Source: TMED69 sp036130055 (lineage in GTDB: Bacteria; Pseudomonadota; Gammaproteobacteria; Ga0077536). From it: DNA of 64,000 bases. The DNA lies in assembly GCA_036130055.1 (NCBI GenBank), contig JAYYOR010000031.1, positions 1 through 64,000 of the forward strand, read 5' to 3'. Of this stretch, positions 16,766 through 24,851 are shown one piece after another. The translations under genes and the position numbers were made by a program. Under the pieces are notes generated by a model. The model saw only the letters and a list, made by a program, of their open reading frames with translations, did no database searches and was not told the DNA's origin. Position 1 is the first letter of the stretch. Each line of letters begins with the position of its first letter.

Positions 16766-18175
16766 ATGAAACCAGCGATAAAAAAATTAATTTCGTCGAT
16801 TCCAGCAGTGGATCAATTGCTTAGGGACCCACTAGGGATCGATTTACAGAATAAGTTTGGTAGAAAGGTAATTACTTCGCGTATTCGGATTCTTACAGCC
16901 CAGTTGCAAACCGAAATAATCGATGGCCATTTAACGGCTTTGAGCAAAAAAGATATTTATCAAAGACTCGAAAAGATGTGTTTTGACTATGTTCCTCGAG
17001 TTAAAACCGTTTTTAATCTAACAGGAGTAGTTATACACAGTAATCTAGGACGGTCTCTTTACGCGGAGGAGGCTGTTGAAGCCGGGCTAAAGGTGATGAC
17101 AAACTTTACGGATATTGAGTACGACTTAGCTTTAGGCAAAAGAGGAGAGCGCGAAAGGTTTCTTATCAACAGCATTAAAGAATTGACTTGGGCTGAGGAT
17201 GCGACTTTTGTCAATAACAACGCTGCGGCAGTTTTTCTTGTTTTAAACACATTCGGAATGGGTAAAGAGGTTGTTATCGCCCGGGGAGAACTTGTGGAGA
17301 TAGGAGGTCAATTCCGAATACCCGAAATAATGACTCAGGCAGGCTCTGTATTGAGAGAAGTTGGCACAACAAATCGAACTCATCTTCATGATTTTAAAGC
17401 GGCGATAAATGCAAATACAGGTTTGGTTATGAAAGTTTACACAAGCAATTATGAAATTGTTGGATTCACCAAAAATGTAGAGGAGAGCCAAATAGTTGAG
17501 CTTGCTGATAAACAAAATGTTCCGTTTGTCATCGATCTTGGCAGTGGAAATTTGGTCAATAGTTTAGGAGCGGATCTACTTAATGAGGGGACTGTTAGGG
17601 AAACCATCAAGAAAGGTGTGGGTTTGGTAACTTTTAGCGGAGATAAATTACTAGGTGGTCCTCAATGCGGGATTATTGCCGGAAAAGCTAAACTTATTCA
17701 AAGGATTCGACAAAACCCTGTAAAGAGAGCTATGCGTATTGATAAAGTAACTACGGCCGCCTTGTCAGAGACGTTACGTATTTTTATGGCAGAAAGAAAA
17801 ACTATAACTCAAAAAGTGCCGACGCATCGGTTTTTAAATCGGGCTGTCACTGATATCCAGAAGTTGGCGGAAGGACTAGCAAAAAAAGCATCTAAAATGT
17901 TCAATTCGGTGGCCTCGGTTGAAGTAGTAGAGTGTAAAAGCCAGGTTGGAAGCGGTGCACTGCCTATTGACCTGCTTCCCAGTTTTGGAATTAAAATAAC
18001 ACCAATAAACCCACCGAAACTTTCCGTGGAAGAATTAAATGAATTATTACGCTCTTTACCGTCCCCAGTAATAGGTAGAATTAACAAGCAAAGCATCATC
18101 TTAGATTGTAGATGCTTATTCGATGATGATAAATTACTCGAACAATTCAATTATTTGGAACGGCTCATACATTGA
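16766..18175 (+). CDS. selA: L-seryl-tRNA(Sec) selenium transferase
   Basis: A 469-residue PLP enzyme that converts Ser-tRNA(Sec) to Sec-tRNA(Sec) with selenophosphate. RLEKMCFDYVPRVKTVFNLTGVVIHSNLGRS is typical of the N-terminal part, and the cofactor lysine is in TFSGDKLLGGPQCGI. Length agrees with bacterial SelA. It is followed directly by selB, whose start overlaps its stop, and then selC, so one transcript carries three of the four selenocysteine insertion functions. selD is not in the window. No clear ribosome site precedes the ATG. Two in-frame-TGA genes nearby are its likely clients. Confidence 0.96.
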   Translation: MKPAIKKLISSIPAVDQLLRDPLGIDLQNKFGRKVITSRIRILTAQLQTEIIDGHLTALSKKDIYQRLEKMCFDYVPRVKTVFNLTGVVIHSNLGRSLYAEEAVEAGLKVMTNFTDIEYDLALGKRGERERFLINSIKELTWAEDATFVNNNAAAVFLVLNTFGMGKEVVIARGELVEIGGQFRIPEIMTQAGSVLREVGTTNRTHLHDFKAAINANTGLVMKVYTSNYEIVGFTKNVEESQIVELADKQNVPFVIDLGSGNLVNSLGADLLNEGTVRETIKKGVGLVTFSGDKLLGGPQCGIIAGKAKLIQRIRQNPVKRAMRIDKVTTAALSETLRIFMAERKTITQKVPTHRFLNRAVTDIQKLAEGLAKKASKMFNSVASVEVVECKSQVGSGALPIDLLPSFGIKITPINPPKLSVEELNELLRSLPSPVIGRINKQSIILDCRCLFDDDKLLEQFNYLERLIH

Positions 18176-20073
18176 TAGTTGCAACCGCTGGTCACATAGA
18201 CCATGGGAAGACATTATTAATCAGATCACTGACTAATAAAGACACCGATACCCTTCCGGAAGAAAAGAAGCGCGGAATGAGTATTGACTTGGGCTTTGCC
18301 TACAGCGATCTTGGTGATGGAGAAATTACAGGTTTTGTTGATGTTCCAGGTCACGAAAAGTTTGTTCATACTATGGTAGCTGGAGTAGGCTGTGTAGATT
18401 CCGCAGTATTGGTTGTAGCCTTAGATGATGGATTAATGCCTCAGACATTCGAGCATATCAAAATTCTGGAGCTACTTGGGATTGATGAAATCATCATTGT
18501 ATTTACAAAACTAGATAAAGTTAGTCACTGTCGAGCAGAGGCGGTAAAAAAAGAATTTTATTCTGTATTCGCAGATACTTTTTTGGCTGGCGCCCAAAGT
18601 GTTTTCGTTTCTAATTTAACCGGGGCTGGTCTACAGGAGTTGAAATCTCTGCTTATCAAAATGAAGGAGGTTAAAAAAAACCGAATTATCCAAGGTAATT
18701 TTAGAATGGCGTTAGATAGGAAATTTATCTTGCCAGGGGTCGGCAAAATAGTAACCGGCTCAATTTTTTCTGGCCGCATCAGTCTTGGAGATTCTGTCAT
18801 ACATCTCCCTTCTCGAATTGAAATAAAAATAAAGGATTTACGGATTCAGGATACGCGTTCAAATCAGGCTAAGGTAGGGGATAGATGTGCTTTGAATATA
18901 AGCGGCGTTGATTTGGGTAAAACTTCGTTATCAAGGGGAGACTGGTTGGTTAGTCCTAATATAAAAAACTTAAGCCAATCAGTAATAGCGGAAGTTCCAA
19001 TCGATATTTTTAAAAGAAAAACCAATAATATACCCATTCATTTCCATTTGGGTGCACAACATGTTGTTGGCAAGATTTCTCAAATAAGTTCCGAGAAAAT
19101 CGATGGTGGGTTGGCATTTGCTCGTCTTTATTTTCAGAAAAATATACATGCTGTAAGAGGAGACCAGTTTATTATTAGAGACCAATCTGCCAGACATACG
19201 ATTGGTGGTGGCAGGATAGTCGACCCCTTGCCTCACCTCGACGAGATTGATAAAAAAAGAAGAAAAAGATTTTACTTTAATTCGGTTAAACCCAAAAATC
19301 TTTTTCTTCGTTTACTGTCTGAGAATCAGACAGGTATAGACACAAAAATTTTTAAAAAAAAGTTTAATTTGTCTCAACCCGAGTTTAAAATTTTCTATGA
19401 GGGTGAGGCTGTTGTGTTTATTTCTCTCGCAAACACTGAACTCATACTGAGCTGTGAAAATTATAAAAAAATTTGTAAAGCCGTTGTGACATCTCTTGAA
19501 CAGCTTCACTTAAACAATCCAGAAAAGCCTGATTATCATTTCGGCGAATTAGTGCACGTGACTAACAAATTTTTAGGTTTTGATAAAAATTTATTTCTGA
19601 CGAGGATACTAAAAGACTTGGTCGAATTGAAAATTATGAAAATTCAACAAAACCGATATTCTTTAAAAAGTTTTAAAGTAAAAGTAGCAAGTGAAGAACA
19701 AAACCAAGTTGATCAAATCAGTAAATGTTTTGGCCCAGAATCGAACCAAATTTATACTATTCAGCAATTGAGCGATAAATTAGATATTGGCTGCGAGGTC
19801 ATTCATGCGGTTCTGAAAGAAAAGATAAAACAAGGTTCGTTAGTGCAAATAAGTGTTAAGAGATACTGCTCAATAGAATTAATTGAGAAGATTAAAACAA
19901 AATGTGTCTCACTAGTTGAACAGAGTATAAATGATTCTTTTTCGGTTGCTGATTTTAAAAAAATAACTTGCTTAGGAAGGAATCAAGCAATTGAGTTGCT
20001 CGAATACCTTGATCGAAGTCGGGTAACGCTAAGGGTAAAAAATTATAGGGTTTTAAGAAAAAATCGAGGTTGA
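18172..20073 (+). CDS. selB: Selenocysteine-specific elongation factor
   Basis: A 633-residue SelB. The GTPase domain has GHIDHGKT, DVPGHEKF and FTKLDKV; domains 2 and 3 follow, and the C-terminal ~250 residues are the winged-helix modules that bind the SECIS hairpin. It starts with TTG at 18172; the codon overlaps the selA TGA (TTGA), implying translational coupling. It brings Sec-tRNA to UGA codons followed by a SECIS. The C-terminal domains should recognise the two GUU-loop hairpins at 24546 and 40307. Confidence 0.95.
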   Translation: MIVATAGHIDHGKTLLIRSLTNKDTDTLPEEKKRGMSIDLGFAYSDLGDGEITGFVDVPGHEKFVHTMVAGVGCVDSAVLVVALDDGLMPQTFEHIKILELLGIDEIIIVFTKLDKVSHCRAEAVKKEFYSVFADTFLAGAQSVFVSNLTGAGLQELKSLLIKMKEVKKNRIIQGNFRMALDRKFILPGVGKIVTGSIFSGRISLGDSVIHLPSRIEIKIKDLRIQDTRSNQAKVGDRCALNISGVDLGKTSLSRGDWLVSPNIKNLSQSVIAEVPIDIFKRKTNNIPIHFHLGAQHVVGKISQISSEKIDGGLAFARLYFQKNIHAVRGDQFIIRDQSARHTIGGGRIVDPLPHLDEIDKKRRKRFYFNSVKPKNLFLRLLSENQTGIDTKIFKKKFNLSQPEFKIFYEGEAVVFISLANTELILSCENYKKICKAVVTSLEQLHLNNPEKPDYHFGELVHVTNKFLGFDKNLFLTRILKDLVELKIMKIQQNRYSLKSFKVKVASEEQNQVDQISKCFGPESNQIYTIQQLSDKLDIGCEVIHAVLKEKIKQGSLVQISVKRYCSIELIEKIKTKCVSLVEQSINDSFSVADFKKITCLGRNQAIELLEYLDRSRVTLRVKNYRVLRKNRG

Positions 20074-20098
20074 GTTGCGATTCTGTTACTATTTGGTA

Positions 20099-20190
20099 GG
20101 AAGAGCGACATCCCCGGTGGGGTGCCCGGTCTTCAAAACCGGTGAAATACTTTAATTAGTGTTTGGTGGGTTCGACTCCTACCTCTTCCG
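20099..20190 (+). tRNA. selC: tRNA-Sec (anticodon TCA)
   Basis: The 92-nt gene lies 25 bp after selB. The anticodon arm is CCGGT/ACCGG around CTTCAAA, giving anticodon UCA that reads UGA. The D arm is extended (CATCCC with GGGGTG), the long variable arm pairs AAATACT with AGTGTTT, and the T loop is TTCGACT. The acceptor arm pairs GGAAGAG with CTCTTCC followed by a G discriminator; CCA is not encoded. Seven acceptor pairs and a six-pair T stem (GGTGGG/CCTACC) are visible, so the 13-bp stacked helix is kept but is divided 7+6 rather than the usual bacterial 8+5. Confidence 0.95.
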
Positions 20191-20261
20191 TGAAAAATTT
20201 AATCGTTTCAATGAGCGTAACAATTACTATGAACGTAAGATAAAGAAAACTTGAGGAAAAA

Positions 20262-20705
20262 ATGATGAAAAATATAATAATGCTAATTTTCATGTTGGTA
20301 GTATCTGGCGGAACTTTCGCTTCCGAATGCAAAGTCGTAGTAAATGGTAACGATATGATGCAATACGATGCCACTTCAATCAGTGTGGGAAAAAACTGCG
20401 ACAATTTCGAGATTACTTTAAATCACTCTGGTCAGCTTGATAAAGCGATTATGGGGCACAACATCGTTATAGTTCCTACCGAATCATTCAATGACATTAT
20501 AGGCATAATTAACATGGATGCTGGTATCGATAACGGGTTTCTTCCAGAAGACAACCGCATAATAGCAAAAACTGCTATGATTGGCGGCGGCGAGAGTACA
20601 AGCATTACGTTTGCGACGTCTCAGTTAAATCCCGGTACAGAATATACTTTTTTCTGCTCTTTCCCAGGCCACTATGGGATAATGCGTGGAAAATTGACTA
20701 TCTAA
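20262..20705 (+). CDS. Azurin-like blue copper protein
   Basis: A 147-residue periplasmic electron carrier. Residues 1-20 form a signal peptide (IIMLIFMLVVSGGTFA, cleavage near FAS). The mature part has the azurin disulfide (SECKVVV with GKNCDNF), the first copper His in MGHNIVI, and the C-terminal ligand loop FFCSFPGHYGIMRGKL with Cys, His and Met. It is near the PQQ dehydrogenase in function but about 16 kb away; a direct link is not shown. It sits alone between selC and gltX. Confidence 0.92.
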   Translation: MMKNIIMLIFMLVVSGGTFASECKVVVNGNDMMQYDATSISVGKNCDNFEITLNHSGQLDKAIMGHNIVIVPTESFNDIIGIINMDAGIDNGFLPEDNRIIAKTAMIGGGESTSITFATSQLNPGTEYTFFCSFPGHYGIMRGKLTI

Positions 20706-20729
20706 TTAAGCACAAACATAATTTGACTT

Positions 20730-22145
20730 ATGGGGATCGTAACCCGGTTCCCGCCGAGTCCCACAGGACATCTACACCTCGGCGGAGCAAGAACAGCAAT
20801 CATAAACTGGCTTTTCGCAAAGCAAAATAATGGAAAGTTTGTCGTCAGGATGGAGGATACCGATATGCGGCGGTCCTCCAGACAATATGAGTCTTCGATA
20901 CTCAGCAGCCTAAAGTGGATGGGTTTAGACTTTGATGACACGGTCATTCGCCAGAGTGAAAGAGGTGAAACTTATAAGAAGGTTATAAATCAGTTGTTGG
21001 ACGCTGATAAAGCCTACAGGTGCATCTGCACCCCAGAAAGAATCGAGAAGCTCAGAGCTCAGCAGCAAAAAAAGGGATTGAAGCCGAAGTATGATCGGAG
21101 GTGCAGGAGCAAAGGTGTTCCTGTAGATACGGATTTATCTTTCGTTGTTAGGTTAAAAAGTCCTGAAAACGGTGTGGTTCGGTTCAAAGATTTCATTCAA
21201 GGAAATGTGGAATTCCAGAATAGTGAGTTAGACGACCTTATAATAGCAAGGTCGGATGGAACCCCAACCTACCATTTGACTTCAGTCGTAGACGATATTG
21301 ATGCAAAGATTTCTCATATTATTCGAGGCGATGACCATTTGAATAATACCCCAAGGCAAATTCATATTTATGATGCTCTCAATTTGACCCCTCCAATTTA
21401 CGGGCACATTCCACTTCTTCATTCAAATGATGGAAAAAAATTATCTAAGCGCTCTGGCCTCGGTGATATTAAGAGTTTTGAAGCGATTGGTATATTACCT
21501 AAAGCCTTGGTTAATTATCTCGTTAATATTGGGTGGTCAGGAAGTGATGGAGAAGAAGTTAGAAATATTGAGGAGATTTATTCTGACTTTGACTTAAAAT
21601 CTATATCGAAAAGCTCAGCACGGTTTGATCAGAAAAAATTATATTGGTTCAATCAAAAATATATGGTTGCTAGTCCACCTAGTTCATTAGTTGAGATTTT
21701 TAAAACTTTTATCGACAAATCGGATTCATTCGAATCTTCGCTTTTGGAAGAGGTAATAAGTTTATATGCAGAACGTGCTAATACGATCAAGGATATGGCC
21801 GAAAAAAGCTTTTTCTTCTTTCAAAAGCCTACTGTTTTTAATGCGAAAGCGAAGGAAAAATTTATTGATTTAAGAGCGATTGAATTAATCTCTACCACGA
21901 TAAGCCGCCTCAGGATTATGGAAGAATGGGATTCCGAGTCGATACGTAGGGAGTTGAAAAGAATAGTCGAGGAAAACAGCATCGGGTTCTCCGCGCTTGG
22001 GCAGCCAATTAGAATTGCTTTATCCGGAAGCACTAATTCCCCAGATATAGCCGAAATACTTAACATTTTGGGGCGGGAAGAAAGTTTGGCTAGAATGGAG
22101 TTCGCTGTTAAAAATCTAAAAACCTGGTTGCAGTTTAAAGCGTAA
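20730..22145 (+). CDS. gltX: Glutamyl-tRNA synthetase
   Basis: A 471-residue class I aminoacyl-tRNA synthetase. The HIGH-type motif is PTGHLHLGG, the KMSKS-type motif KKLSKRSG, and RGDDHLNNTPRQ with the DGTPTYH region fits GluRS. A cysteine cluster (YRCICTPERI, then YDRRCR) resembles the zinc motif of proteobacterial GluRS. The tRNA-Glu gene lies about 170 bp downstream. The start is the ATG at 20730; PPSPTGHLHLGGA begins at residue 8, as expected. Confidence 0.96.
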   Translation: MGIVTRFPPSPTGHLHLGGARTAIINWLFAKQNNGKFVVRMEDTDMRRSSRQYESSILSSLKWMGLDFDDTVIRQSERGETYKKVINQLLDADKAYRCICTPERIEKLRAQQQKKGLKPKYDRRCRSKGVPVDTDLSFVVRLKSPENGVVRFKDFIQGNVEFQNSELDDLIIARSDGTPTYHLTSVVDDIDAKISHIIRGDDHLNNTPRQIHIYDALNLTPPIYGHIPLLHSNDGKKLSKRSGLGDIKSFEAIGILPKALVNYLVNIGWSGSDGEEVRNIEEIYSDFDLKSISKSSARFDQKKLYWFNQKYMVASPPSSLVEIFKTFIDKSDSFESSLLEEVISLYAERANTIKDMAEKSFFFFQKPTVFNAKAKEKFIDLRAIELISTTISRLRIMEEWDSESIRRELKRIVEENSIGFSALGQPIRIALSGSTNSPDIAEILNILGREESLARMEFAVKNLKTWLQFKA

Positions 22146-22204
22146 TAACCAGGATCAATTTAAATGCTTTATGTGTATAATAACAGTTGTGATTATTAAT
22201 GAGG

Positions 22205-22210
22205 TATAAT
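22205..22210 (+). promoter_or_regulatory. Probable -10 element for the tRNA-Ala/tRNA-Glu pair
   Basis: TATAAT lies 11 bp before the 5' end of tRNA-Ala. A clear -35 at 17 bp is not visible. The gap between gltX and the tRNA (about 75 bp) is otherwise featureless. Confidence 0.4.
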
Positions 22211-22221
22211 TTCCCATTTAC

Positions 22222-22297
<76 letters not shown>

Positions 22298-22318
22298 CGA
22301 TTCTAACAAGAAGGATTA

Positions 22319-22391
22319 GTCCCCTTCGTCTAGAGGCCTAGGACACCGCCCTTTCACGGCGGCAACAGGGGTTCGAATCCCCTAGGGGACG
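22319..22391 (+). tRNA. tRNA-Glu (anticodon TTC)
   Basis: A 73-nt cloverleaf: acceptor GTCCCCT/AGGGGAC with G discriminator, anticodon arm CCGCC/GGCGG around CTTTCAC (TTC), and T arm AGGGG-TTCGAAT-CCCCT. No CCA is encoded (CTA follows), unlike the neighbouring tRNA-Ala. Confidence 0.95.
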
Positions 22392-22558
22392 CTATCTATT
22401 CTTTAAAAATCGTAAGATATAATCTTTGGTTAACACCGATACACGAAAGTTTACCTAGACGTAATTATGGATAATATAGTGTTATACTCTATGATCGAAC
22501 GAGGTCAAACCTTAACCTCTGTTACACTATCTTCAAGAGCGTGACATATTTTCTAATT

Positions 22559-22921
22559 TCAATTTCTTACACACCCGCTTCGAATTATTTGAAATCCTTT
22601 GTCTAAGTAAAAACTTATGCAGTTTTTAATTTGCTCTACTTCTGTAAATGGCTTTTCATACGACCAAATAGAATTTTTCGCATCCTTATAAGACCAATAA
22701 GAAGCGGTACCTTTTATCGGACAATACGAGGTATGCTCCTCTTTCTTGAATGGTATTTCAGAGAAAATGTCGTTCGGAAAGTAGAAAGTCGGCTCTAAAT
22801 ATTTCCCTTTGTAATGCTCGCGTAATTCAATTACCCGATTAGATTCAGCTAGAAGCATTCTTTTAAATAAGATTTTAAAAGTTTCATTGCGACTGATTGT
22901 GATCGCGAAATGATCTTTCAT
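22559..22921 (-). CDS. DUF427 domain protein
   Basis: A 120-residue protein of the DUF427 family: the diagnostic block is SYCPIKGTASYWSY followed by SIWSYEKPFTEVEQIKNCISFYLDKGF. Members are small beta proteins of unknown biochemical role. It is the second of two minus-strand genes; the gene at 22948 starts upstream. The 167 bp between it and tRNA-Glu holds no recognisable gene or terminator. Confidence 0.82.
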   Translation of the reverse strand: MKDHFAITISRNETFKILFKRMLLAESNRVIELREHYKGKYLEPTFYFPNDIFSEIPFKKEEHTSYCPIKGTASYWSYKDAKNSIWSYEKPFTEVEQIKNCISFYLDKGFQIIRSGCVRN

Positions 22922-22947
22922 ATATTTGTCACTCTCTAGGTACTATT

Positions 22948-23406
22948 TCAATTACACTGGTCTGGAAAAGTTTCAATGATTTCTTTAAATCCCTCAGAAA
23001 AAAATTGCTCTCTACTAGAATATAAGCCCCTCAAATCACAGTTATTATAATAAAATTTCATTGCATTGATTTTAGCATTCCAGGTTTTCTGATCCATTAA
23101 TCCTAATTTGTATTGATAATAATCGTTTTCAGCAAGAAACCATGCAATTTGTACTCCGTTTCTATGAGCTATTTCAATGGGTGATAAGTTAAGATCGTAT
23201 ATGTTTTGACCTAAGACTGATGTGAAATCTATGCCTCGTTCATTAAAACTTTTAATTAAAGAAATTCCCATCGCAGACCGGTCTTGTTGCTGACCAGCTA
23301 TCGCAATTTTTTGGGTTTGTCGCATCTCTAATCCAACGAATAGTAAGGATCCAACTATTCCTGTAATACCGAGCAACTGTATTATCCTGTCGATGTTGAT
23401 ACTCAT
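22948..23406 (-). CDS. Hypothetical membrane-anchored protein
   Basis: About 152 residues from the ATG at 23406, with an N-terminal hydrophobic segment (IIQLLGITGIVGSLLFVGLEMRQ) that probably anchors it in the inner membrane, followed by a soluble alpha-helical region (QQQDRSAMGI, then WFLAENDYYQYKLGLMDQKTWNAK). This is the layout of a common family of short marine bacterial proteins with no known role. A TTG at 23469 would add 21 polar residues ahead of the helix and is less likely. Confidence 0.7.
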   Translation of the reverse strand: MSINIDRIIQLLGITGIVGSLLFVGLEMRQTQKIAIAGQQQDRSAMGISLIKSFNERGIDFTSVLGQNIYDLNLSPIEIAHRNGVQIAWFLAENDYYQYKLGLMDQKTWNAKINAMKFYYNNCDLRGLYSSREQFFSEGFKEIIETFPDQCN

Positions 23407-23547
23407 TTTAGACACTGGTTTAATTCCAATCGTACATTGAGTTTTGTACGCTAATGGTTTTTTCTCCAAGTTAATTAAGTTTTAAGAATTAACAATTCAA
23501 ATACAATTAGTGCTATTATAAATTAATAAAATTTTCTGTTTCTGTCT

Positions 23548-24270
23548 ATGGCTATATTTTCGAAAAATCATGTTTCAATTTATTACGAAGATTCTGGGGA
23601 GGATCTCCCAGCAGTATTGCTTTTAGCCCCAGGAGGCATGAAGTCCTCCTTGGACTTTTGGAATCATACACCCTGGGATCCGCGTAAAGAGCTTAACGGA
23701 AGCTATCGTATAATCGCTATGGATCAAAGAAACGCCGGTCGTTCAACTGCGCCAGTGATGCCTCAGGATGGCTGGCATAATTATATAGAAGACCAACTCG
23801 CGTTGATGGATCACCTTGGTATTGATAAATTTAACATAGCTGGGATGTGTATTGGTGGGCCATATTGTCTGGGCATAATTGATTCGGCACCCGGCAGGGT
23901 TATCACAGCTACTATCTTTCAGACGATTGGTTTAGACAATAATAGAGAAGCCTTTTATCAATTGTTTGATGAGTGGGCGTTTGAGGTTGGTTCGCGGGAC
24001 AGTAGCATAAGTCCAGAAGTATTTGATGCCTTCAGAACTAATATGTTTGGTCCAAATGATGTTTTTTTTAATCTTAATGAATCCTTCTTGCCATCTTGCA
24101 ACACCCCTCTCCTAGTTCTTATGGGTGATGATTTGTTTCATCCAAAATCTACCTCTGAGCTAATAGTAGAAAAAGCGCCTAATGCTCAGCTAATAAAGTC
24201 TTGGAAAGCTGGGGAAGCGCGAGAGTCTGCTATTTTAGAATGCCGACAGTTCTTAGACGTACACAATTAA
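23548..24270 (+). CDS. Alpha/beta-hydrolase-fold protein with Cys at the nucleophile elbow
   Basis: A 240-residue alpha/beta-hydrolase. The oxyanion region is LLLAPGGMKSS and IIAMDQRNAGRS is the usual strand-4 motif. The nucleophile elbow reads AGMCIGGPY, so cysteine replaces serine, as in dienelactone-hydrolase-type enzymes. The acid is probably Asp in LMGDDLFHP. No His is seen in the usual late loop (IKSWKAGEARESA), so the catalytic triad is incomplete or rearranged. Gene stands alone; substrate unknown. Confidence 0.82.
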   Translation: MAIFSKNHVSIYYEDSGEDLPAVLLLAPGGMKSSLDFWNHTPWDPRKELNGSYRIIAMDQRNAGRSTAPVMPQDGWHNYIEDQLALMDHLGIDKFNIAGMCIGGPYCLGIIDSAPGRVITATIFQTIGLDNNREAFYQLFDEWAFEVGSRDSSISPEVFDAFRTNMFGPNDVFFNLNESFLPSCNTPLLVLMGDDLFHPKSTSELIVEKAPNAQLIKSWKAGEARESAILECRQFLDVHN

Positions 24271-24296
24271 TTGAATTTGACAAGATGTCGTAATTT

Positions 24297-24313
24297 TTAA
24301 AAAAGCTTTTTAA
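24297..24313. terminator. Possible weak bidirectional terminator
   Basis: TTAAAAA and TTTTTAA pair around a short AGC loop in the 62-bp gap between two convergent genes. It has no G-C core, so any termination activity is uncertain. Confidence 0.25.
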
Positions 24314-24332
24314 TTTAGTTAGAATTTGCAGG

Positions 24333-24851
24333 TTAGTCGATATTAAAGACAAGCAGGGAGATCTCATTAAAAAACTGCTCCGCTAGGTCCTCTAATTCTT
24401 TTTTTGTTCTGTCCTGAATTGGATGGGTTATAAAAACACCGTCTGCATCGAACCCTAATGATTTTGCATGACTGTCTGCAGATGTTTTAAATGGCTCTGA
24501 TGCGATGAATCCGCCTGGAATTCCTCGGGAGTCTAGTTCTCTAATGTCCTGCAAACTGCAGGACGTACAAGAACCTCAGTCGGCTAATCCTTGAACTACA
24601 ACATCAACCTCTGTTGTAATTTTTTGTAGGAGATTTATAGGTGCAGGCCGGGCGAATGTGGGTTTTTTATATCGTTTTGTCTGCACCCCTTTCTGAGCGA
24701 ATAACTTTTCTATTCGATCTAAAAAAACATCACCTTTTGCTTTTGAAATGTCTATTAAGCCGACTGTTACGTCAGGTGTGGCTTTAATTTTTTTTAACGG
24801 TTTTCTGAACATGGGCTCGAGCTCACCGGTCGGGTCTAGTAAGTGTTGCAT
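24333..24851 (-). CDS. UGSC-family selenoprotein (in-frame TGA = Sec92)
   Basis: Read through a TGA at 24576-24578, this is a single 172-residue protein. The 5' part ends VDVVVQGLAD, the TGA follows, and the same frame continues GSCTSCSLQDIRELDSRG to a normal stop. The resulting U-G-S-C motif is the hallmark of the UGSC seleno/cysteine protein family. An 8-bp hairpin with a GUU loop begins 11 nt after the TGA (see SECIS entry), and selA, selB and selC lie 4-8 kb upstream. Its ATG overlaps the TAA of the thioredoxin-like gene before it by one base. A redox role through U92 and the nearby Cys95 is inferred; the substrate is unknown. A plain stop would remove half the protein, including the motif. 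Confidence 0.9.
24536..24578 (-). promoter_or_regulatory. Bacterial SECIS element of the UGSC gene, with Sec codon
   Basis: On the coding strand the TGA (24576-24578) is followed by 11 nt and then GTCCTGCA-GTT-TGCAGGAC (24564 down to 24546), a perfect 8-bp hairpin with a three-base loop starting with G. A second helix lies outside it: GTTCT just after the TGA pairs with AGAAC at 24540-24536. Loop position (about 20 nt after UGA) and the leading loop G fit the known bacterial SECIS form. Confidence 0.85.

Noticed and set aside
24333..24578. A separate small ORF of 73 codons downstream of a truncated gene
   Set aside because: It is in the same frame as the upstream gene across a single TGA followed by a SECIS-like hairpin; the UGSC motif forms only by readthrough.
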